The notes below the pieces were generated by a model. That model worked only from the letters and a program-made list of their open reading frames with translations. It was not told where the DNA came from and did not search any database. This document shows, piece by piece, positions 34,159 to 43,494 of a stretch of DNA of 64,000 bases. The stretch covers positions 118,614 to 182,613 of the forward strand of contig NZ_JAGXJN010000011.1 in the NCBI RefSeq assembly GCF_019091455.1, given 5' to 3'. This DNA comes from Chitinophaga sp. GbtcB8. GTDB taxonomy: Bacteria > Bacteroidota > Bacteroidia > Chitinophagales > Chitinophagaceae. A program made the position numbers and the translations under genes. The stretch's first letter is position 1; each line of letters opens with the position of its first letter.

Positions 34159-34208
34159 CACGTATCTATACTTATAAATATCCACTAACAACAGATCTGA
34201 CAAACTAA

Positions 34209-35579
34209 ATGAAAACAATTATAGAACCGTTCCGGATCAAATCCGTAGAACCTATTTATTTCACTACCCGTGAAGAACGCATCCGTATCTTAAAAGAAGC
34301 GCATTACAATCCCTTCCTCATCCATGCCCGCGATGTGATCATTGACCTCCTTACGGACAGTGGCACCAGCGCCATGAGCAGCGAGCAATGGGCCGGCATA
34401 ATGCGGGGCGATGAAAGTTATGCAGGCAGCGAAAGTTTTTTCCGCTTTGAAAGCTCTGTACATAATATTACCGGTATGCCCTACATTATACCTACCCACC
34501 AGGGCCGGGCTGCAGAAAAAATACTGTTCAGCATTACCGGCGGTAAGGGTAAATATTTTGTGAGCAATACTTTGTTTGATACTACCCGGGCTAATATTGA
34601 GTTTTCCGGCGCCACCGGGGTAGACCTTTTATGCGATGAAGGTAAGCAGCCCGCACTGGTAGCGCCTTTTAAGGGTAATATGAACGTAGCCGCCCTGGAA
34701 CAGTTTATACAGGAAAAAGGCGCAGAAAATATTCCCCTGGTAATAATTACCGTAACCAATAACTCCGGCGGCGGCCAGCCGGTAAGCATGGAAAATGTGA
34801 AAGCCGTAAAAGCCGTCTGCAAAAAATATGGGATCCGCCTGTTCATTGATGCCTGCCGTTTTGCGGAGAATTGTTACTTCATAAAAAAACGGGAGCCGGG
34901 TTATGCGGATCAGTCCATACTGGCCATTGCGCAGGAGCTGTTCTCCTACGCAGATGGCTGTACGATGAGCGCCAAGAAAGATGCCTTTGCCAATATTGGC
35001 GGCTTCCTGGCTATGCACGATGAGCAGCTGGCTATGGAGTGCCGCAACCTGCTGATCATTACAGAAGGTTTTCCCACCTATGGCGGGCTGGCCGGCCGCG
35101 ACCTGGAAGCCATTGCCATTGGGCTGGAAGAGGTGCTGAAAGAAGATTACCTGCAATACCGCATCCGCAGTATTGAATACATAGGGGAGAAGCTGGATGC
35201 AGCGGGTGTGCCATATATTAAACCAACCGGGGGCCATGCAGTGTACCTGGATGCAAAGGCCTTCCTGCCACACATACCGGTACATGAATACCCGGGCCAG
35301 GCTTTATGCGGCGCCTTATATACAGAAGGAGGGGTGCGGGGTGTGGAAATAGGCTCCGTAATGTTTGGTAAATATGCGGAGGATGGTTCCCTGCTGCCCG
35401 CTGCTATGGAATTAGTGCGGCTGGCTATTCCGCGCCGGGTATACACCCAGAGCCATATTGATTATGTGGCAGAAGTGATCCTGGAAGTATTTAAACAGCG
35501 GAATAGCATAAAAGGTTATAGGATCACCTATGAAACGCCGCTGCTGCGGCACTTTATAGCGCATTTTGAACAATTGTAG
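34209..35579 (+). CDS. tnaA: Tryptophanase (tryptophan indole-lyase)
   Basis: A 456-residue PLP enzyme of the beta-eliminating lyase family that cleaves L-tryptophan to indole, pyruvate and ammonia. Family blocks: EPFRIKSVEPI, IDLLTDSGTSAMS, MRGDESYAGS, PTHQGRAAE, TNNSGGGQPVS, FIDACRFAEN and the Schiff-base lysine K257 in CTMSAKKDAF. The close relative tyrosine phenol-lyase numbers almost identically, and the specificity positions distinguish them: residue 124 is Asp (FDTT; Thr in tyrosine phenol-lyase) and residue 381 is Ile (VEIG; Arg in tyrosine phenol-lyase). Both are the tryptophanase state. No permease gene (tnaB) follows; a terminator lies at 35591. Confidence 0.92.
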   Translation: MKTIIEPFRIKSVEPIYFTTREERIRILKEAHYNPFLIHARDVIIDLLTDSGTSAMSSEQWAGIMRGDESYAGSESFFRFESSVHNITGMPYIIPTHQGRAAEKILFSITGGKGKYFVSNTLFDTTRANIEFSGATGVDLLCDEGKQPALVAPFKGNMNVAALEQFIQEKGAENIPLVIITVTNNSGGGQPVSMENVKAVKAVCKKYGIRLFIDACRFAENCYFIKKREPGYADQSILAIAQELFSYADGCTMSAKKDAFANIGGFLAMHDEQLAMECRNLLIITEGFPTYGGLAGRDLEAIAIGLEEVLKEDYLQYRIRSIEYIGEKLDAAGVPYIKPTGGHAVYLDAKAFLPHIPVHEYPGQALCGALYTEGGVRGVEIGSVMFGKYAEDGSLLPAAMELVRLAIPRRVYTQSHIDYVAEVILEVFKQRNSIKGYRITYETPLLRHFIAHFEQL

Positions 35580-35590
35580 TTTGTATAAAA

Positions 35591-35615
35591 GGCGGTCCGC
35601 ATGGGCCGCCTTCTT
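35591..35615 (+). terminator. Terminator after tnaA
   Basis: GGCGGTCC (35591-35598) pairs with GGGCCGCC (35603-35610, one G-T pair), 4-base loop, followed by TTCTTT. The rest of the 360-base gap to 35940 shows only the TetR promoter and operator. Confidence 0.75.
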
Positions 35616-35875
35616 TATATAAGACCTTTCTTCCCCAATACACACCAACCCCTTTTCCAGGTACCATAAATAAAAGGACCGCTTTTTGATGGCAGAAGGA
35701 TATATCCGCTAAAACCGCCTTGAAAAAACTGCCATTTACGTATTTAAAAATAACTACAGGATAAGTTAGATTTCCCCGATTTCTCATTTTTACGGAAAAG
35801 GACAACTTAGTTAACGTTTTAACATATTTTAAATCAAATGATTACAAATAGTTTTAAATAAAATTCAATTAAACA

Positions 35876-35907
35876 TTTGTTTAACTTAAACAAACGTTTA
35901 ACTTTGC
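35876..35907 (+). promoter_or_regulatory. Promoter with overlapping operator for the TetR-efflux operon
   Basis: TTTG (35876-35879) and TAACTTTG (35899-35906) match the Bacteroidota -33 and -7 boxes with a 19-base spacer. Within the spacer TGTTTAACTTAAACA (35878-35892) is a perfect inverted repeat around one central base, and further GTTTAA half-sites follow (35896-35930). A repressor bound there would block the promoter, so TetR autoregulation is likely. The start codon is at 35941. Confidence 0.75.
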
Positions 35908-35940
35908 ATCTGTTTAAATGAATGTTTAAATAGTGAAATA

Positions 35941-36582
35941 ATGGAGGAAGCGATAATGGACTATAATCAAAAACAGTTGCAAATACTGGATACTGCAGAG
36001 CGTTTATTTGCCATGCATGGTTTCCATGGTGCTTCTGTAAGAGATATTGCGCAGGAGGCTGATGTGAACATCGCGATGATTTCTTATTACTTCGGATCAA
36101 AAGAACGGCTGATAGAAGCAATTTTCCTGAAAAGGGTAATGGATGTAAAGAACGGTTTGGATGAGCTGGTAAAGAACAAAGACCTGGCTCCGCTGGAAAA
36201 GATCAACAAGCTGATAGAGCTGTTTGTTGCTAAAATATCCGACCGCCCCTATTTCTGCCGTATTATGGTACGCGCACAGGCCACCCAGGAAGGCGTACCC
36301 ACAGAGCTGATCCATGAGGTAAAGAAGCAGATGTACGACCTGGTGAAAAAGCTCATCACGGAAGGCCAGAAGAAAGGCGCGTTTTTAGGGGATATTGATA
36401 CTATGATGATGGTGAACACCTTAGTAGGCACCAGTAACCATGTGATTATTTCCCAGAACTTCCTGAAAAAAGTATGGAACCAGGAAGCAATATCGGAAGA
36501 TAAATTCCGTCAACAGTTAAAAGAAAGAGTAAGCAACCATTTGAAAAAATTATTTAAAGTAGTATTAACAGATGAACGCTAA
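35941..36582 (+). CDS. TetR family regulator of the efflux operon
   Basis: A 213-residue TetR repressor. The HTH is clear: ILDTAERLFAMHGFHGASVRDIAQEADVNIAMISYYFGSKERLIEAIF (residues about 14-62). The C-terminal domain (VRAQATQEGVPTELIHEVKKQM; MMMVNTLVGTSNHVIISQ) is the variable ligand-binding part. It is the first gene of an operon with TolC, EmrA and EmrB homologues, and its 3' end overlaps the TolC gene by 11 bases. A palindromic operator overlaps its own promoter. It presumably senses a toxic compound exported by the pump. Confidence 0.93.
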   Translation: MEEAIMDYNQKQLQILDTAERLFAMHGFHGASVRDIAQEADVNIAMISYYFGSKERLIEAIFLKRVMDVKNGLDELVKNKDLAPLEKINKLIELFVAKISDRPYFCRIMVRAQATQEGVPTELIHEVKKQMYDLVKKLITEGQKKGAFLGDIDTMMMVNTLVGTSNHVIISQNFLKKVWNQEAISEDKFRQQLKERVSNHLKKLFKVVLTDER

Positions 36583-37912
36583 GAGCAAATACAGATCGTT
36601 ATGGATGTTGGTGCTGCCGCTGTTACTGGCCTTTAGTTTACCCGGCCGGGCGCAGGATGGCAAAGTGCTGACGCTAAAAGATGCCATTGATCTGAGTATT
36701 AAAAACAGCAAGCAGTTACGATTAAATCAAACCAAAATTACCTCTGCGCTAAATGCCGTAAAGGATGCCAAGGCAAGGCAGCTGCCGGATGCAAATATCT
36801 CCGGTTCTTACCTCAGGGTGAACAAGCCGAATATTGACCTGAAATCAAGCGGCGACAGTAGCGGCGGCGGTAGCAGCTTTGCAGATGTAAACCAGGTGGC
36901 TTATGGAATGGCTACCCTTTCCGTACCCCTGTTTTCCGGCTTTAAGATCCAGGCAGCAAAAGAATCTGCCCGTTACCTGGCAGAAGCCGCCAAGCTGGAT
37001 GCAGACCTGGACCGTGAAGATGTAATTCAGAACACGGTAGCCGCCTACAGCAACTTATATAAGGCAACAGTAGCTGTAAACCTGGTAAGGGAAAACCTGA
37101 AACAGCAGGAGCAGCGCACCACCGACTTTTCCAACATGGAAAAGAATGGCATCATGGCCCGCAATGACCTGTTAAAGGCTCAGCTGCAGCAGTCTAACAT
37201 AGAAGTAGCCTTAACACAGGCAGAAAGTGATCTGAAAATAGCCCGCATCAATATGAATATTATGCTGGGCTTACCGGAAAATACTAACATGGACCTGGAT
37301 ACAACCTTTTTGGCACAGGCAGGTGGCGAGGAAAAAGCAGTAACAGATTGGGAACAAGTCGCACAGCAAAAACGTAAGGACGCCGCCTCCCTGCAGGCCC
37401 ATGAAAAAGCCGCCTATGCAGGCATTAAATCAGCTAAGGGAGATTATTACCCCTCCCTGGCGCTCACCGGTGGTTATGTAGCCGCCTACATCCCCAACGT
37501 TGTAACTGTAACCAATGCAGTGAACGTAGGAGTAGGGCTAAAGTACAACCTGGCCTCCTTATGGAAAACAGGTTCTAAGGTAGATGACGCTAAGAACGAG
37601 CTGAGTGCAGTAAAGATCAACGAAGAAATGCTGAACGATCAGATCCATATTCAGGTGAACCAGGCATACGAGAACTATATAGTAAGTCTGAAGAAGATCG
37701 GCATGTACGAAAAAGCAATTGAACAGGCAGACGAAAACTACCGCATCACTAAGAACAAACACACCAACGCACTGGCAACTACTACAGATCTGCTGGAAGC
37801 AGATGTTGCAGAGCTGCAGGCAAAGCTGAACTACACCTCTGCCCGCGCAGATGCTGTAGTGTCCTACAACAAGCTGTTACAATCAGCCGGTTTACTGGGA
37901 GAGAATAAATGA
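36572..37912 (+). CDS. TolC family outer-membrane efflux protein
   Basis: A 446-residue outer-membrane factor with a signal peptide (LWMLVLPLLLAFSLPGRAQ) and two repeated helical halves. Family marks include LTLKDAIDLSIKNSKQLRLNQTKI, GYVAAYIPNVVTVTNAVNVGVGLKYNLASLWKTGSK, and ENYRITKNKHTNALATTTDLLEADVAELQAKLNYTSARADAVVSYNKLLQSAG. It forms the outer duct of the tripartite pump with the next two genes. It overlaps the TetR gene by 11 bases and is followed by the adaptor after 54 bases. Confidence 0.93.
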   Translation: MNAKSKYRSLWMLVLPLLLAFSLPGRAQDGKVLTLKDAIDLSIKNSKQLRLNQTKITSALNAVKDAKARQLPDANISGSYLRVNKPNIDLKSSGDSSGGGSSFADVNQVAYGMATLSVPLFSGFKIQAAKESARYLAEAAKLDADLDREDVIQNTVAAYSNLYKATVAVNLVRENLKQQEQRTTDFSNMEKNGIMARNDLLKAQLQQSNIEVALTQAESDLKIARINMNIMLGLPENTNMDLDTTFLAQAGGEEKAVTDWEQVAQQKRKDAASLQAHEKAAYAGIKSAKGDYYPSLALTGGYVAAYIPNVVTVTNAVNVGVGLKYNLASLWKTGSKVDDAKNELSAVKINEEMLNDQIHIQVNQAYENYIVSLKKIGMYEKAIEQADENYRITKNKHTNALATTTDLLEADVAELQAKLNYTSARADAVVSYNKLLQSAGLLGENK

Positions 37913-37966
37913 GCGCAAAACAAAAAGTAATTAAAACACAACCATCAATTTCAATTTAAGGTCTTT

Positions 37967-39106
37967 ATGGAAACACAAGTAAATGAAGTAAGATCTACCA
38001 GCAATAAAACAGGAAACGCTGCCCCGCAGGAGCAACCTCCTAAAAGGAATATGCGTTTCATCATTATTCTTGCAGTACTGGTGATCGGCGGTGCCATATT
38101 TGGTATCAGTAAGTATGTTCATGCATTACATCATGAAGAAACAGACAATGCGCAGATCGATGCAAATGTGAGCCCGGTAATACCCCGTGTAAGCGGTTAT
38201 GTAACCTCCATACGGGTAAAGGATAACCAGGATGTAAAGAAAGGTGATACCCTGATAGTGCTGGATGATCGTGATCTGCAGATCAAGCTGCAGCAGGCAG
38301 AAGCATCCCTGGTAGCTGCACAGGCTAATGTAGGTGTGGCACAGGCCAATACAGAAGCTTCACAGGTAAGCGTTACAACTTCCCGCGCAAATGTAGCAAC
38401 GGTAAATGCGCAGATAGAAGCTGCCAAAGTAGAAGTATGGCGCGCTTCCCAGGATTATGACCGTTACGCAAACCTGATCAAGGACCACTCTATTACCCAA
38501 CAGCAATATGAGCAGGCCCTGGCTGCCAAACAAACGGCAGAAAGGCAATTGCAGGTGCTGCAGGAACAGAAGGCATATGCCGCACAGCAAACCAACGGTG
38601 TAGCCTCCCAGAGTAATGCTACCGCCCGCCAGATAGCCGCTGTACAGGCAGTGATTAAAGAAAAGGAAGCAGATGTGAACAACGCAAAGCTGAACCTTTC
38701 TTACACCGTGATCACTGCACCGGAAGCCGGCCGTGTATCTAAAGTATACGTACAGCCTGGGCAGTATTTACAGGCCGGACAGTCACTGTTCAGCATTGTA
38801 ACAGACAACTCCGTATGGGTTGTAGCCAACTTTAAGGAAACACAGCTGGATAAAATGAAGGTAGGTCAAAAGGTAAGCGTGCATGTGGATGCTTTCCCGG
38901 AAAAAAGCCTGGATGCACATGTATCCTCTTTCTCACCGGCCACCGGCGCCCGTTTTGCGCTGCTGCCCCCGGATAATGCTACCGGTAACTTCGTGAAAGT
39001 GGTACAACGCCTGCCCGTGAAGATCGAGTTTGATAACCCGAACGATCCGGTTGTAAAACAGCTGCGCGCGGGTCTGAACGTTGATGTGGACGTACACCTT
39101 GACTAA
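37967..39106 (+). CDS. emrA: HlyD/EmrA-type membrane fusion protein
   Basis: A 379-residue adaptor anchored by one N-terminal helix (FIIILAVLVIGGAIFGISKYVHA). The EmrA signature EETDNAQIDANVSPVIPRVSGYVTSIRVKDNQDVKKGDTLIVLDDRDL is complete, followed by a long coiled coil (residues about 100-230, AEASLVAAQANVGVAQANTEAS) and the second lipoyl half APEAGRVSKVYVQPGQYLQAGQSLF. It links the inner-membrane EmrB-type transporter 18 bases downstream with the TolC-like protein upstream. Confidence 0.93.
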   Translation: METQVNEVRSTSNKTGNAAPQEQPPKRNMRFIIILAVLVIGGAIFGISKYVHALHHEETDNAQIDANVSPVIPRVSGYVTSIRVKDNQDVKKGDTLIVLDDRDLQIKLQQAEASLVAAQANVGVAQANTEASQVSVTTSRANVATVNAQIEAAKVEVWRASQDYDRYANLIKDHSITQQQYEQALAAKQTAERQLQVLQEQKAYAAQQTNGVASQSNATARQIAAVQAVIKEKEADVNNAKLNLSYTVITAPEAGRVSKVYVQPGQYLQAGQSLFSIVTDNSVWVVANFKETQLDKMKVGQKVSVHVDAFPEKSLDAHVSSFSPATGARFALLPPDNATGNFVKVVQRLPVKIEFDNPNDPVVKQLRAGLNVDVDVHLD

Positions 39107-39124
39107 TAATCATTAGATAATTTT

Positions 39125-40705
39125 ATGACACAACAGGCATCATTGGTAGAATACGGCGCCCGCCGGGTGATCATCACCATCACAGCTATATTCTGCGCGC
39201 TGCTGGAAATAGTGGACACCACTATTGTGAACGTAGCCCTGAATGATATGCGTGGTAATCTGGGCGCAACCATGAGTGAAATAGGATGGGTGGTAACAGC
39301 GTATGCCATTGGTAACGTAATTATCATACCCATGACCAGCTGGCTGGCGCAACAATTTGGCCGCCGGAACTATTTTGCCGTATCCATCGTCATGTTTACG
39401 GTTGCCTCCTTTTTGTGCGGTAACGCATCCACCCTGTGGGAGCTGGTATTGTTCCGCTTTATACAGGGGGTAGGCGGTGGCGCCCTGCTGGTAACATCAC
39501 AAACCATTATCACAGAAAGTTACCCGCCTGAAAAACGTGGTATGGCACAGGCCATCTACGGTTTAGGGGTGATCATAGGCCCAACCCTGGGCCCTCCCTT
39601 AGGCGGTTATATTATCGATACTTCTGCATGGCCTAATATCTTTTACATCAATATACCCATAGGAATTATAGCCACCTTGTTAACACTGCAGTTTGTGCGT
39701 AGTCCCAAATATGCAGAGAAGAAAGCAGCGAATGAAATTGATTGGTGGGGTATTGCTTTCCTGGCAGCCGCAGTAGGAGCGTTGCAATATGTGCTGGAGC
39801 GCGGACAGGAAGACGACTGGTTTAATGATTCAGCCATCACCATCTTAACAGTGGTGTCGGTGTTAGGATTTTTCTTTTTCGTTTGGCGGGAATTGGTGTA
39901 CAAGAATCCAATAGTAGAGCTGCGTGTACTAAAGAATGGGAATTTACGGATCGGAACAATTTTATCGTTTATCATGGGATTTGGCTTATACGGGTCCACC
40001 TTCGTTTTACCCCTGTATACACAAGGGTTAATGGGGTGGACCGCCACGCAGTCCGGTTTGCTGATGCTGCCCGCTGCGCTCATGACGGCCTTTATGATGC
40101 CGCTGATAGGTAAAATGCTGGAAAAAGGGGTGCCGCAGCCCTACCTGATTGCCGTAGGCATGATCTCGTTTTTCGTTTACAGCTTCTGGGGTTATAAGAT
40201 TATTTCCCCGGATACCGGTAAGCCTGACTTTTTCTGGATGCTGATCGTACGTGGGGTAGGTTTAGGCCTGCTGTTCATACCTATCACGGCCATGTCGCTC
40301 TCCTCGCTGAAAGGGGTGCAGATAGGCCAGGGCGCAGCGTTCACGGGGATGATGCGGCAGCTGGGCGGTTCATTCGGGATTGCATTGATCACTACTTTCG
40401 TATCCCGCCGCAATGAGCTGCACCGTATGGACCTGGTAAGTAAGCTGGATACCAATAACCCGGCTGTAATGGACCGGGTGCACAGTATGCAGGCCAATTT
40501 TATGCACAAGGGTATGGATGCATCAACCGCGCTGAAAAGCGCCTACCAGTCGCTGGAATACACTGTTATTAAGCAGCAAACCGTGTTGTCTTATATGGAT
40601 GTGTTCCTGTACCTGGGTATATTGTTCCTGATCTTTGTGCCCATTGTGCTGCTGGTGAAGAGTAATAAAAAAGCAGGAAAATTAGACGCATCAGCCATGC
40701 ACTAA
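39125..40705 (+). CDS. emrB: DHA2 family (EmrB-type) multidrug MFS transporter
   Basis: A 526-residue 14-helix drug/proton antiporter. Marks: helix 1 LLEIVDTTIVNVALNDMRGNLG, the motif-A-like WVVTAYAIGNVIIIPMTSWLAQQFGRRNYF, helix 4-5 RFIQGVGGGALLVTSQTIITESYPPEKRGMAQAIYGLGVIIGPTLGPPLGGYI (antiporter motif C) and FYINIPIGIIATL. The operon TetR-TolC-EmrA-EmrB is a classical tripartite efflux system exporting hydrophobic compounds. The C-terminus ends KSNKKAGKLDASAMH. A strong terminator follows at 40761. Confidence 0.94.
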   Translation: MTQQASLVEYGARRVIITITAIFCALLEIVDTTIVNVALNDMRGNLGATMSEIGWVVTAYAIGNVIIIPMTSWLAQQFGRRNYFAVSIVMFTVASFLCGNASTLWELVLFRFIQGVGGGALLVTSQTIITESYPPEKRGMAQAIYGLGVIIGPTLGPPLGGYIIDTSAWPNIFYINIPIGIIATLLTLQFVRSPKYAEKKAANEIDWWGIAFLAAAVGALQYVLERGQEDDWFNDSAITILTVVSVLGFFFFVWRELVYKNPIVELRVLKNGNLRIGTILSFIMGFGLYGSTFVLPLYTQGLMGWTATQSGLLMLPAALMTAFMMPLIGKMLEKGVPQPYLIAVGMISFFVYSFWGYKIISPDTGKPDFFWMLIVRGVGLGLLFIPITAMSLSSLKGVQIGQGAAFTGMMRQLGGSFGIALITTFVSRRNELHRMDLVSKLDTNNPAVMDRVHSMQANFMHKGMDASTALKSAYQSLEYTVIKQQTVLSYMDVFLYLGILFLIFVPIVLLVKSNKKAGKLDASAMH

Positions 40706-40760
40706 TTAACTCATTATAAAGTTATGTTACTAACAGTGTAACAGTTGTAGGTTTAGGTAA

Positions 40761-40798
40761 AAGCCGGAATATTCTTGTTCCGGTTTTCTTTTTTTTAC
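40761..40798 (+). terminator. Rho-independent terminator after emrB
   Basis: AAGCCGGAA (40761-40769) pairs with TTCCGGTTT (40778-40786, one G-T pair), followed by a T-rich tail ending about 40798. Confidence 0.85.
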
Positions 40799-40847
40799 TT
40801 TTACCCCGCCAGGAATAACAGTGAACCAAATTGTACAACAGAGAGAT

Positions 40848-43067
40848 ATGCAATCATCATTTCTAAAAGTCGTTTATACAGGCCTGTTATGCCTGTTAGA
40901 CGCCGCCATGCAAATACATGCCGCTGCCCTGCCGGACAAAACCGCTATTGACGGCCTGGTGAAACGGGTATTAAAAGAGCAGGCCGCGCATTTTGAAACC
41001 GCTTTCATCCCGCAGGAGAACGGGAAGGATGTATTTGAGCTGGAAAGCAGTCATGGTAAAATACTGCTCAAAGGCAGCAATGGCCTTAGCATAGCCAGCG
41101 CGCTCAATTACTATTTACATCACTACGCGCATTGCGATATAAGCTGGAACGGCACCAACCTGCAGCTGCCGTTACCCTTGCCGGCGGTGGATACCATCGT
41201 ACATAAAACCACGCCGTATAAATACCGCTATTACCTGAACTACTGCACTTTTAACTATACCATCAGCTGGTGGAAATGGGAGCGCTGGCAATGGGAAATA
41301 GACTGGATGGCGCTGAGCGGTATTAACATGCCCCTGGCGCTTACCGGGCAAAACTCCATCTGGGACCGCGTGTATAAAAGCCTGGGTTTTACAGACAAGG
41401 ACCTGAGCAACTTTTACAGCGGCCCTACCTATTTTAACTGGTTCTGGATGGGTAACCTGGATGGCTGGGGAGGACCGCTGCCACAGAGTTTTATGAAAGG
41501 CCATGAAGCGCTGCAGAAGCAGATCCTGGAAAGGGAACGGTCCCTGGGCATGACACCTGTGCTGCCGGCTTTTACCGGCCACGTGCCACCGGCATTTAAA
41601 GATAAGTTTCCCAATGCCAAAGTAAAACGCACTAACTGGGATGCCGGTTTTGATGATGTATACATCCTGGACCCCGGCGATCCGATGTTTGCGGAAATAG
41701 GCCGCCGGTTTATGGAAGAGGAGATCCGCACTTTTGGTACAGATCACCTGTACTCTTCTGATACCTTTAATGAAAACCTGCCGCCTACCAATGATTCTGT
41801 GTTCCTGCACCAGATCAGTAAAAAAATATACCAGTCTATGGCTGCGGTGGATACGGCTGCTATATGGGTAATGCAGGGCTGGATGTTCCACTACCAGAAA
41901 GACTTCTGGCATCCTGCGCAGATCCGGGCTTTAATGACCGCTGCACCGGATGATAAAATGGTGGTGCTGGACCTGTTCAGTGAGAACTATCCTGTTTGGA
42001 ACCGCACGGAAGCCTATTACGGCAAACAATGGATCTGGTGTATGCTGCAGAACTTTGGCGGCAACATCAGCATGTATGGCCGTATGGATAATGTAGCCAA
42101 TGATCCGGCTAATGCGCTGCACGATCCATCCGCCAAGAACCTGGTAGGCATTGGCGTAACGCCGGAAGGCATAGAACAGAACCCGGTAATGTACGCGCTG
42201 ATGCTGGAAAACGTGTGGCGCGATCAGCCCATTGACCTTAACACCTGGCTAAAAGCGTATACCCTTCGCCGTTATGGCAGGCAAAATGATGCAGCAGAAA
42301 AGGCCTGGGATATTTTGCATAAAACCGTTTACAGCGGCGGCCTTACAGAAGGGGGGCCGGAAAGTATCTTAACCGGCCGGCCTGGTTTTAAAACAGAAAC
42401 CACCCGCACTAAAACTATGCTGGCTTACGACCCTGGCGCGTTAATACCTGCCTGGGATCATATGATAGAAGCTGCAGCAGCCCTTAAAAACAGCGATGGT
42501 TTCCAGTATGATGTGGTGGATGTAACCCGCCAGGTGCTGGCCAACTATGCGGATTCCCTGCAGCAGCAATTTGCCAGGGCTTATCAGCATAACGATGCGG
42601 TGGCCTTTAAAAAATACAGCGGACAGTTCATTGTACTGCTTACTGATATGGACCGCTTACTGGCCACCCGTAAGGATTTCCTGTTAGGCCGGTGGCTGGA
42701 AGATGCTAAGGGCTGGGGCGCCACGCCTGCGGAAAAAGCGCTGTTTGAAAAGAATGCCCGCGACCTGGTAACCCTTTGGGGCGATAAGAACAGCGAGCTG
42801 CATGAATACTCCAGCCGCCAATGGTCAGGGTTGATCAATAACTTTTATAAAGCCCGCTGGGCGCAGTTCTTCACGTATGTAAATGCCTGTATGCAACAGC
42901 ACAAACCTGTTGATGAAAAGTATTTTGATGAAAAAATGAAGGATTGGGAATGGCAATGGGTAAATGCGCATGAGCTATATACTGCAACACCCAAAGGCAA
43001 CGCAGTAGCCACTGCAAAAGAGCTGTACACGAAATATAACGCGGTGATAAAAGCCACCTACAATTAA
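40848..43067 (+). CDS. Alpha-N-acetylglucosaminidase (GH89, NAGLU-like)
   Basis: About 739 residues from the ATG at 40848; an in-frame GTG at 40821 is less likely because the ATG gives a signal peptide (VVYTGLLCLLDAAMQIHAAA). The three GH89 domains are recognisable: an N-terminal alpha/beta domain, the barrel, and an all-helical C-terminus. Catalytic-region motifs agree with human NAGLU: SSDTFNENLPP (Glu at about residue 309) and LDLFSENYPVW (Glu at about 379), plus WIWCMLQNFGGNISMYG. It removes terminal alpha-linked GlcNAc, as on mucin or heparan-type glycans, in the periplasm. It stands alone between the emr terminator and a convergent gene. Confidence 0.95.
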   Translation: MQSSFLKVVYTGLLCLLDAAMQIHAAALPDKTAIDGLVKRVLKEQAAHFETAFIPQENGKDVFELESSHGKILLKGSNGLSIASALNYYLHHYAHCDISWNGTNLQLPLPLPAVDTIVHKTTPYKYRYYLNYCTFNYTISWWKWERWQWEIDWMALSGINMPLALTGQNSIWDRVYKSLGFTDKDLSNFYSGPTYFNWFWMGNLDGWGGPLPQSFMKGHEALQKQILERERSLGMTPVLPAFTGHVPPAFKDKFPNAKVKRTNWDAGFDDVYILDPGDPMFAEIGRRFMEEEIRTFGTDHLYSSDTFNENLPPTNDSVFLHQISKKIYQSMAAVDTAAIWVMQGWMFHYQKDFWHPAQIRALMTAAPDDKMVVLDLFSENYPVWNRTEAYYGKQWIWCMLQNFGGNISMYGRMDNVANDPANALHDPSAKNLVGIGVTPEGIEQNPVMYALMLENVWRDQPIDLNTWLKAYTLRRYGRQNDAAEKAWDILHKTVYSGGLTEGGPESILTGRPGFKTETTRTKTMLAYDPGALIPAWDHMIEAAAALKNSDGFQYDVVDVTRQVLANYADSLQQQFARAYQHNDAVAFKKYSGQFIVLLTDMDRLLATRKDFLLGRWLEDAKGWGATPAEKALFEKNARDLVTLWGDKNSELHEYSSRQWSGLINNFYKARWAQFFTYVNACMQQHKPVDEKYFDEKMKDWEWQWVNAHELYTATPKGNAVATAKELYTKYNAVIKATYN

Positions 43068-43080
43068 TTATTAATTACAA

Positions 43081-43107
43081 GGTCTGGGCGGTCTATCCGC
43101 CCAGACC
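43081..43107. terminator. Hairpin between convergent GH89 and DUF1634 genes
   Basis: GGTCTGGGCGG (43081-43091) and CCGCCCAGACC (43097-43107) form a perfect 11-base stem with a 5-base loop. It overlaps the last codons of the leftward DUF1634 gene. No long T run follows on either strand, so it may act as a barrier or weak bidirectional terminator. Confidence 0.6.
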
Positions 43108-43491
43108 ACCCAGCATGCTGAATAAAATAACGCCCAGAACAATAAGGGTAATTACAATATATAGGTAGTCTTTTTCAACCGTGAACGCAAATACGGAGAA
43201 CAGGATGCGGGCAATAGGAGTGGCAATCAGCAGCACTACGCCCAGCTGAATAATTTCACGCCCATGACCCAGGAATACGCCGCGCATAATAGCGGGCAGG
43301 TTATCCCAGCGGTTGTTAGGCCCTGCAAAATCACGGTATTCCGGTATTTCATGCCCATGCCGCATAATGTAAATGATACCGCCTGCCAGTACTACTATGC
43401 TGGACAGTATTACGCCATAGCGCAGCAGCGTGCCCAGTAAAACTTCCACATCTTTATCTTCCCAGTATTTTCGGGATAACAATCGCTTCAT
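43093..43491 (-). CDS. DUF1634 family membrane protein
   Basis: A 132-residue protein with three predicted membrane helices (YGVILSSIVVLAGGIIYIM; IIQLGVVLLIATPIARILFSVF; YLYIVITLIVLGVILFSML). The start KDVEVLLGTLLRYGVILS and the central helix match DUF1634. Genes of this family are often paired with TauE/SafE-like permeases, as here with the permease gene ending 3 bases upstream. It is probably an accessory subunit; the substrate is unknown. Confidence 0.88.
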   Translation of the reverse strand: MKRLLSRKYWEDKDVEVLLGTLLRYGVILSSIVVLAGGIIYIMRHGHEIPEYRDFAGPNNRWDNLPAIMRGVFLGHGREIIQLGVVLLIATPIARILFSVFAFTVEKDYLYIVITLIVLGVILFSMLGGLGG

Positions 43492-43494
43492 GCG

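Noticed and set aside
34209..35579. Tyrosine phenol-lyase
   Set aside because: Asp at 124 and Ile at 381 are the tryptophanase residues; the Arg at 381 needed for the phenol-lyase is absent.
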